Shown here in pieces: positions 6,241-8,036 of a stretch of DNA of 8,036 nt. Every line of letters begins with the position of its first letter. Position 1 is the first letter of the stretch. Source of the DNA: CAUSKK01 sp963532425 (GTDB taxonomy: Bacteria > Pseudomonadota > Gammaproteobacteria > Cardiobacteriales > Cardiobacteriaceae); the NCBI GenBank assembly GCA_963532425.1, contig CAUSKK010000032.1, positions 1 through 8,036 of the forward strand, in the 5' to 3' direction. A program made the position numbers and the translations under genes. The notes beneath the pieces were generated by a model. It saw only the letters and a program-made list of their open reading frames with translations, searched no databases and was not told the origin of the DNA.

Positions 6241-6435
6241 ATGAAAAAAATCCTTCTACTTAGCCTGTGCGCCTTCGGTCTGATGGCTTGCAACAAGGAA
6301 GAAAAAACCGCTGAAGCTCCTGCTGCTGCTCCTGCCGAACAGGCCGCTCCAGCCGCCGAAGCCAAGCCTGCTGAAGCTCCCGCTGCCGACGCCAAACCCG
6401 CCGAAGCTGCTCCCGCTGCCGAAGCCGCCAAATAA
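6241..6435 (+). CDS. Small Ala/Pro/Glu-rich lipoprotein of unknown function
   Basis: A 64-residue product. MKKILLLSLCAFGLMAC is a type II signal peptide ending in the lipobox LMAC, so lipidation is predicted at Cys17 and the mature protein has only 48 residues. The mature part opens NKEEKTAEAP and is otherwise low complexity, built from Ala, Pro, Glu, Lys and Asp, with near-repeats of KPAEAP and AAPAAEA. It has no predicted globular domain and probably forms an extended, charged, cell-envelope tether or spacer. Codon choice differs from its neighbours, with GCT and CCT common in a region where GCC and CCG dominate; this may reflect high expression. The promoter, a good Shine-Dalgarno and the strong terminator on either side also suggest an abundant product. 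No homologue is recognised with confidence. Confidence 0.8.
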   Translation: MKKILLLSLCAFGLMACNKEEKTAEAPAAAPAEQAAPAAEAKPAEAPAADAKPAEAAPAAEAAK

Positions 6436-6460
6436 TCCCAACGGCTTTTACCTGTTGAAC

Positions 6461-6493
6461 GAACGACCAGTTTTTGCTGGTCGTTCTTTTTTT
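6461..6493 (+). terminator. Rho-independent terminator after the small lipoprotein gene
   Basis: A perfect 10-bp stem GAACGACCAG (6461-6470) / CTGGTCGTTC (6477-6486) with a TTTTTG loop is followed directly by seven T (6487-6493). It is a textbook intrinsic terminator, 26 bp beyond the stop codon. Confidence 0.92.
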
Positions 6494-6520
6494 GTGCCCG
6501 GCGCCGCCGCCGGGGGCCTG

Positions 6521-6529
6521 TGCTAAAAT
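6521..6529 (+). promoter_or_regulatory. Extended -10 promoter upstream of the TTG-started lipoprotein and carB
   Basis: TGCTAAAAT fits an extended -10 element (TGn before TAAAAT), which can compensate for the absence of a -35; the GC-rich upstream bases show none. It lies directly after the terminator at 6461-6493, so it is the first possible start of the next transcription unit. The leader of about 80 nt contains a short GC-rich hairpin, CGCCGC (6568-6573) / GCGGCG (6579-6584), of unknown significance. Confidence 0.5.
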
Positions 6530-6611
6530 TTTTTTCATCTTTAATCAATCAAACCCTGGCCGTCGCGCGCCGCCTGTCGCGGCGGTCAGAACTGAAAATT
6601 TGGGAGGACGC

Positions 6612-7049
6612 TTGCAAAAAATTTTTCTGCTGGGCCTGCTGGCCCTGGGGCTAGGGGCCTGCCGCCGGCTGCCCCAAATCGGCACCCCGCCGCCCTCGCC
6701 CAGCGAAGACCGGGCCAACAGCGCCGCCCGCCGGGCCGCCACCCCCGCCAACGATTACCAGCTGGACGACATTCGCGGCAACGGCCAGTCGCTCTATTTC
6801 TTCAACGACAACAAACCGGATTTGCTCCTGCAGGCCCTGCAGCAGGTGGTGAAAATCGAGCGGGAGCAAAACCACTGTGCCGAGCTGCAGGCCCTCAATA
6901 TTCGCCGGGCCAGCGCCTCCGAGGACGGTTTCGAGGAGCATTGGCATCTGCAGGCCTGCGGCCAAGACCATATCTATCAAGTTCTATTTCAAGCCGATTC
7001 CCAGGGCCGCTTCGTGCCGCTGGTGGCGGCCGCCGAGCATCAGGAGTGA
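6612..7049 (+). CDS. Predicted lipoprotein of unknown function, TTG start
   Basis: A 145-residue product starting at TTG (6612), with a GGGAGG Shine-Dalgarno (6602-6607) just upstream. This start gives a clean lipoprotein signal, MQKIFLLGLLALGLGAC, with lipobox LGAC and predicted lipidation at Cys17. The upstream in-frame ATG (6474) is rejected because it lies inside the terminator loop and adds 46 residues that look like noise. The mature part begins with a Pro/Arg-rich linker (RRLPQIGTPPPSPSED), followed by a mixed alpha/beta-like region of about 90 residues with two Cys (in NHCAEL and LQACGQD) that could form a disulfide in the periplasm. It ends 3 bp before carB and its stop overlaps the carB Shine-Dalgarno, so the two are probably cotranscribed. 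No family is recognised. Confidence 0.7.
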   Translation: MQKIFLLGLLALGLGACRRLPQIGTPPPSPSEDRANSAARRAATPANDYQLDDIRGNGQSLYFFNDNKPDLLLQALQQVVKIEREQNHCAELQALNIRRASASEDGFEEHWHLQACGQDHIYQVLFQADSQGRFVPLVAAAEHQE

Positions 7050-7052
7050 ACA

Positions 7053-8018
7053 ATGGCAAAACGTGAGGACTTACATTCCATTCTTATCATCGGTGCGGGC
7101 CCGATAGTCATCGGCCAGGCCTGTGAGTTTGACTATTCCGGCGCCCAGGCCTGCAAGGCCCTGCGCCAGGAGGGCTACCGGGTGATTCTGGTCAATTCCA
7201 ATCCGGCCACCATCATGACCGACCCTAACATGGCCGACGCCACCTACATCGAGCCCATCCAGTGGGAGACGGTGGCCAAAATCATCGCCAAGGAACGCCC
7301 CGATGCGCTGCTGCCCACCATGGGCGGCCAAACCGCCCTGAACTGCGCCCTCGACCTGGCCAAGAACGGCATTCTGGCCAAATACGGCGTTGAGCTCATC
7401 GGCGCTTCGGTGGAGGCCATTCGCACCGCCGAGGACCGCGACCTGTTCAAAAAGGCCATGACTGAAATCGGCCTGGAGAGCGCCCGCTCCTTCGCCGTCC
7501 ACACGCTGGAGGAGGCGCGGGTGGCCCAGCAGGAACTGGGCTTCCCGGTCATCATTCGCCCTTCCTTCACCCTGGGCGGCTCCGGCGGCGGCATTGCCTA
7601 CAACCGGGCCGAGTTTGAGCAAATCACCGCCCACGGCCTGGAGCTGTCGCCCACCAGCGAAGTGCTGCTGGAGGAAAGCCTGCTGGGCTGGAAGGAATTT
7701 GAAATGGAGGTGGTGCGCGACCGGGCCGACAACGCCATCATCGTCTGCGCCATCGAAAACCTCGACCCCATGGGCGTGCACACCGGCGATTCCATCACCG
7801 TGGCCCCGGCCCAGACCCTGACCGACAAGGAATATCAGCGGCTGCGCAACGCCTCCATTGCCATTCTGCGCAAAATCGGCGTGGAAACCGGCGGTTCCAA
7901 CGTGCAATTTGCCATCAATCCCCGCGATGGCCGGCTGATTGTCATCGAGATGAACCCGCGCGTCTCGCGCTCCTCGGCGCTGGCCTCCCGTGCTTCTGTT
8001 TATGGACCCAGAGCGTAA
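7053..8018 (+). CDS. carB: Carbamoyl-phosphate synthase large subunit, N-terminal third, 3' end disrupted
   Basis: Residues 1-314 are classical CarB, the large subunit that makes carbamoyl phosphate from bicarbonate, glutamine-derived ammonia and two ATP for arginine and pyrimidine synthesis. Numbering matches E. coli. Visible are GAGPIVIGQACEFDYSGAQ, SNPATIMTDP, PTMGGQTALN, Arg169 in RPSFTLGGSGGG, the WKEFEMEVVRD segment (Glu215 region), HTGDSITVAPAQTL, and the metal ligands Glu299 and Asn301 in EMNPR. This is the carboxyphosphate-forming ATP-grasp half. After SSALASRA (nucleotide about 7993) the family sequence TGFPIAKVAAKL should follow, but the frame reads seven unrelated residues to a TAA at 8016-8018. 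The second ATP-grasp, oligomerisation and allosteric domains, about 750 residues, are absent. The start has AGGAG 6 nt upstream. No carA is present in the 7 kb upstream. Confidence 0.93.
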   Translation: MAKREDLHSILIIGAGPIVIGQACEFDYSGAQACKALRQEGYRVILVNSNPATIMTDPNMADATYIEPIQWETVAKIIAKERPDALLPTMGGQTALNCALDLAKNGILAKYGVELIGASVEAIRTAEDRDLFKKAMTEIGLESARSFAVHTLEEARVAQQELGFPVIIRPSFTLGGSGGGIAYNRAEFEQITAHGLELSPTSEVLLEESLLGWKEFEMEVVRDRADNAIIVCAIENLDPMGVHTGDSITVAPAQTLTDKEYQRLRNASIAILRKIGVETGGSNVQFAINPRDGRLIVIEMNPRVSRSSALASRASVYGPRA

Positions 8019-8036
8019 CAAGCATGGTGCGCAGCT
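7994..8036. other. Foreign-looking tail after the carB break
   Basis: The last 43 bp do not continue CarB in any frame and have about 51% GC, below the surrounding coding sequence. No insertion-sequence end, repeat or known motif is recognisable in so short a stretch. It may be the end of an inserted element, a rearrangement junction or an assembly or read-end artefact. Confidence 0.5.

Noticed and set aside
6474..6611. Upstream ATG extension of the lipoprotein before carB
   Set aside because: It would start in a terminator loop and hide the lipoprotein signal; the TTG at 6612 has GGGAGG upstream and gives a proper lipobox.
7071..8021. 316-codon minus-strand open frame opposite carB
   Set aside because: Shadow of the highly conserved carB N-terminal domain.
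1..8036. Known DNA uptake sequences (GCCGTCTGAA, AAGTGCGGT)
   Set aside because: Neither was seen on either strand on reading the window; only the GAAGCGCTTC repeat is enriched.

Overview
The window is GC-rich, gene-dense proteobacterial DNA. The gene content (a complete E. coli-type livKHMG order, DarP/YjgA, HemW, CarB) points to a beta- or gammaproteobacterium. I could not settle on a family. No Neisseria-type (GCCGTCTGAA) or Pasteurellaceae-type (AAGTGCGGT) uptake sequence was seen. A different palindromic decamer, GAAGCGCTTC, occurs eight times perfectly and several more times with one mismatch, which is a strong signature of this genome.

Layout. Positions 1-4307 (minus strand) hold a branched-chain amino-acid ABC transporter operon, transcribed livK > livH > livM > livG > livF. 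LivK is the periplasmic binding protein, LivH and LivM the permeases, LivG and LivF the ATPases. livH/livM and livM/livG overlap by 4 bp (ATGA). livK is separated from livH by a 107-bp gap holding a double palindrome that can fold into a hairpin. livF is broken after about 28 codons at the left edge, where a second copy of its ribosome binding site and start codon appears. Positions 4308-4444 are a divergent promoter region with another palindrome. Positions 4445-6194 (plus strand) hold darP/yjgA and hemW, overlapping by 8 bp. Then come a tiny Ala/Pro/Glu-rich lipoprotein (6241-6435) with its own promoter and strong terminator, a TTG-started lipoprotein of unknown function (6612-7049), and, 3 bp further on, the 5' third of carB (7053 to about 7993).

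The most unusual element is the GAAGCGCTTC repeat. It occurs singly, in doublets (15-16 bp period) and as an 18-bp tandem array inside hemW. There it adds hexapeptide repeats to the protein, in frame, in a loop that is short in E. coli HemW. All perfect copies inside genes are read in the same frame (Glu-Ala-Leu). Both window ends look abnormal: livF and carB each leave their family sequence abruptly within 55 bp of an edge, so rearrangement or assembly artefacts at the ends should be considered. No tRNA, rRNA, CRISPR array or recognisable transposase gene was found, and every gap longer than about 60 bp is described below.
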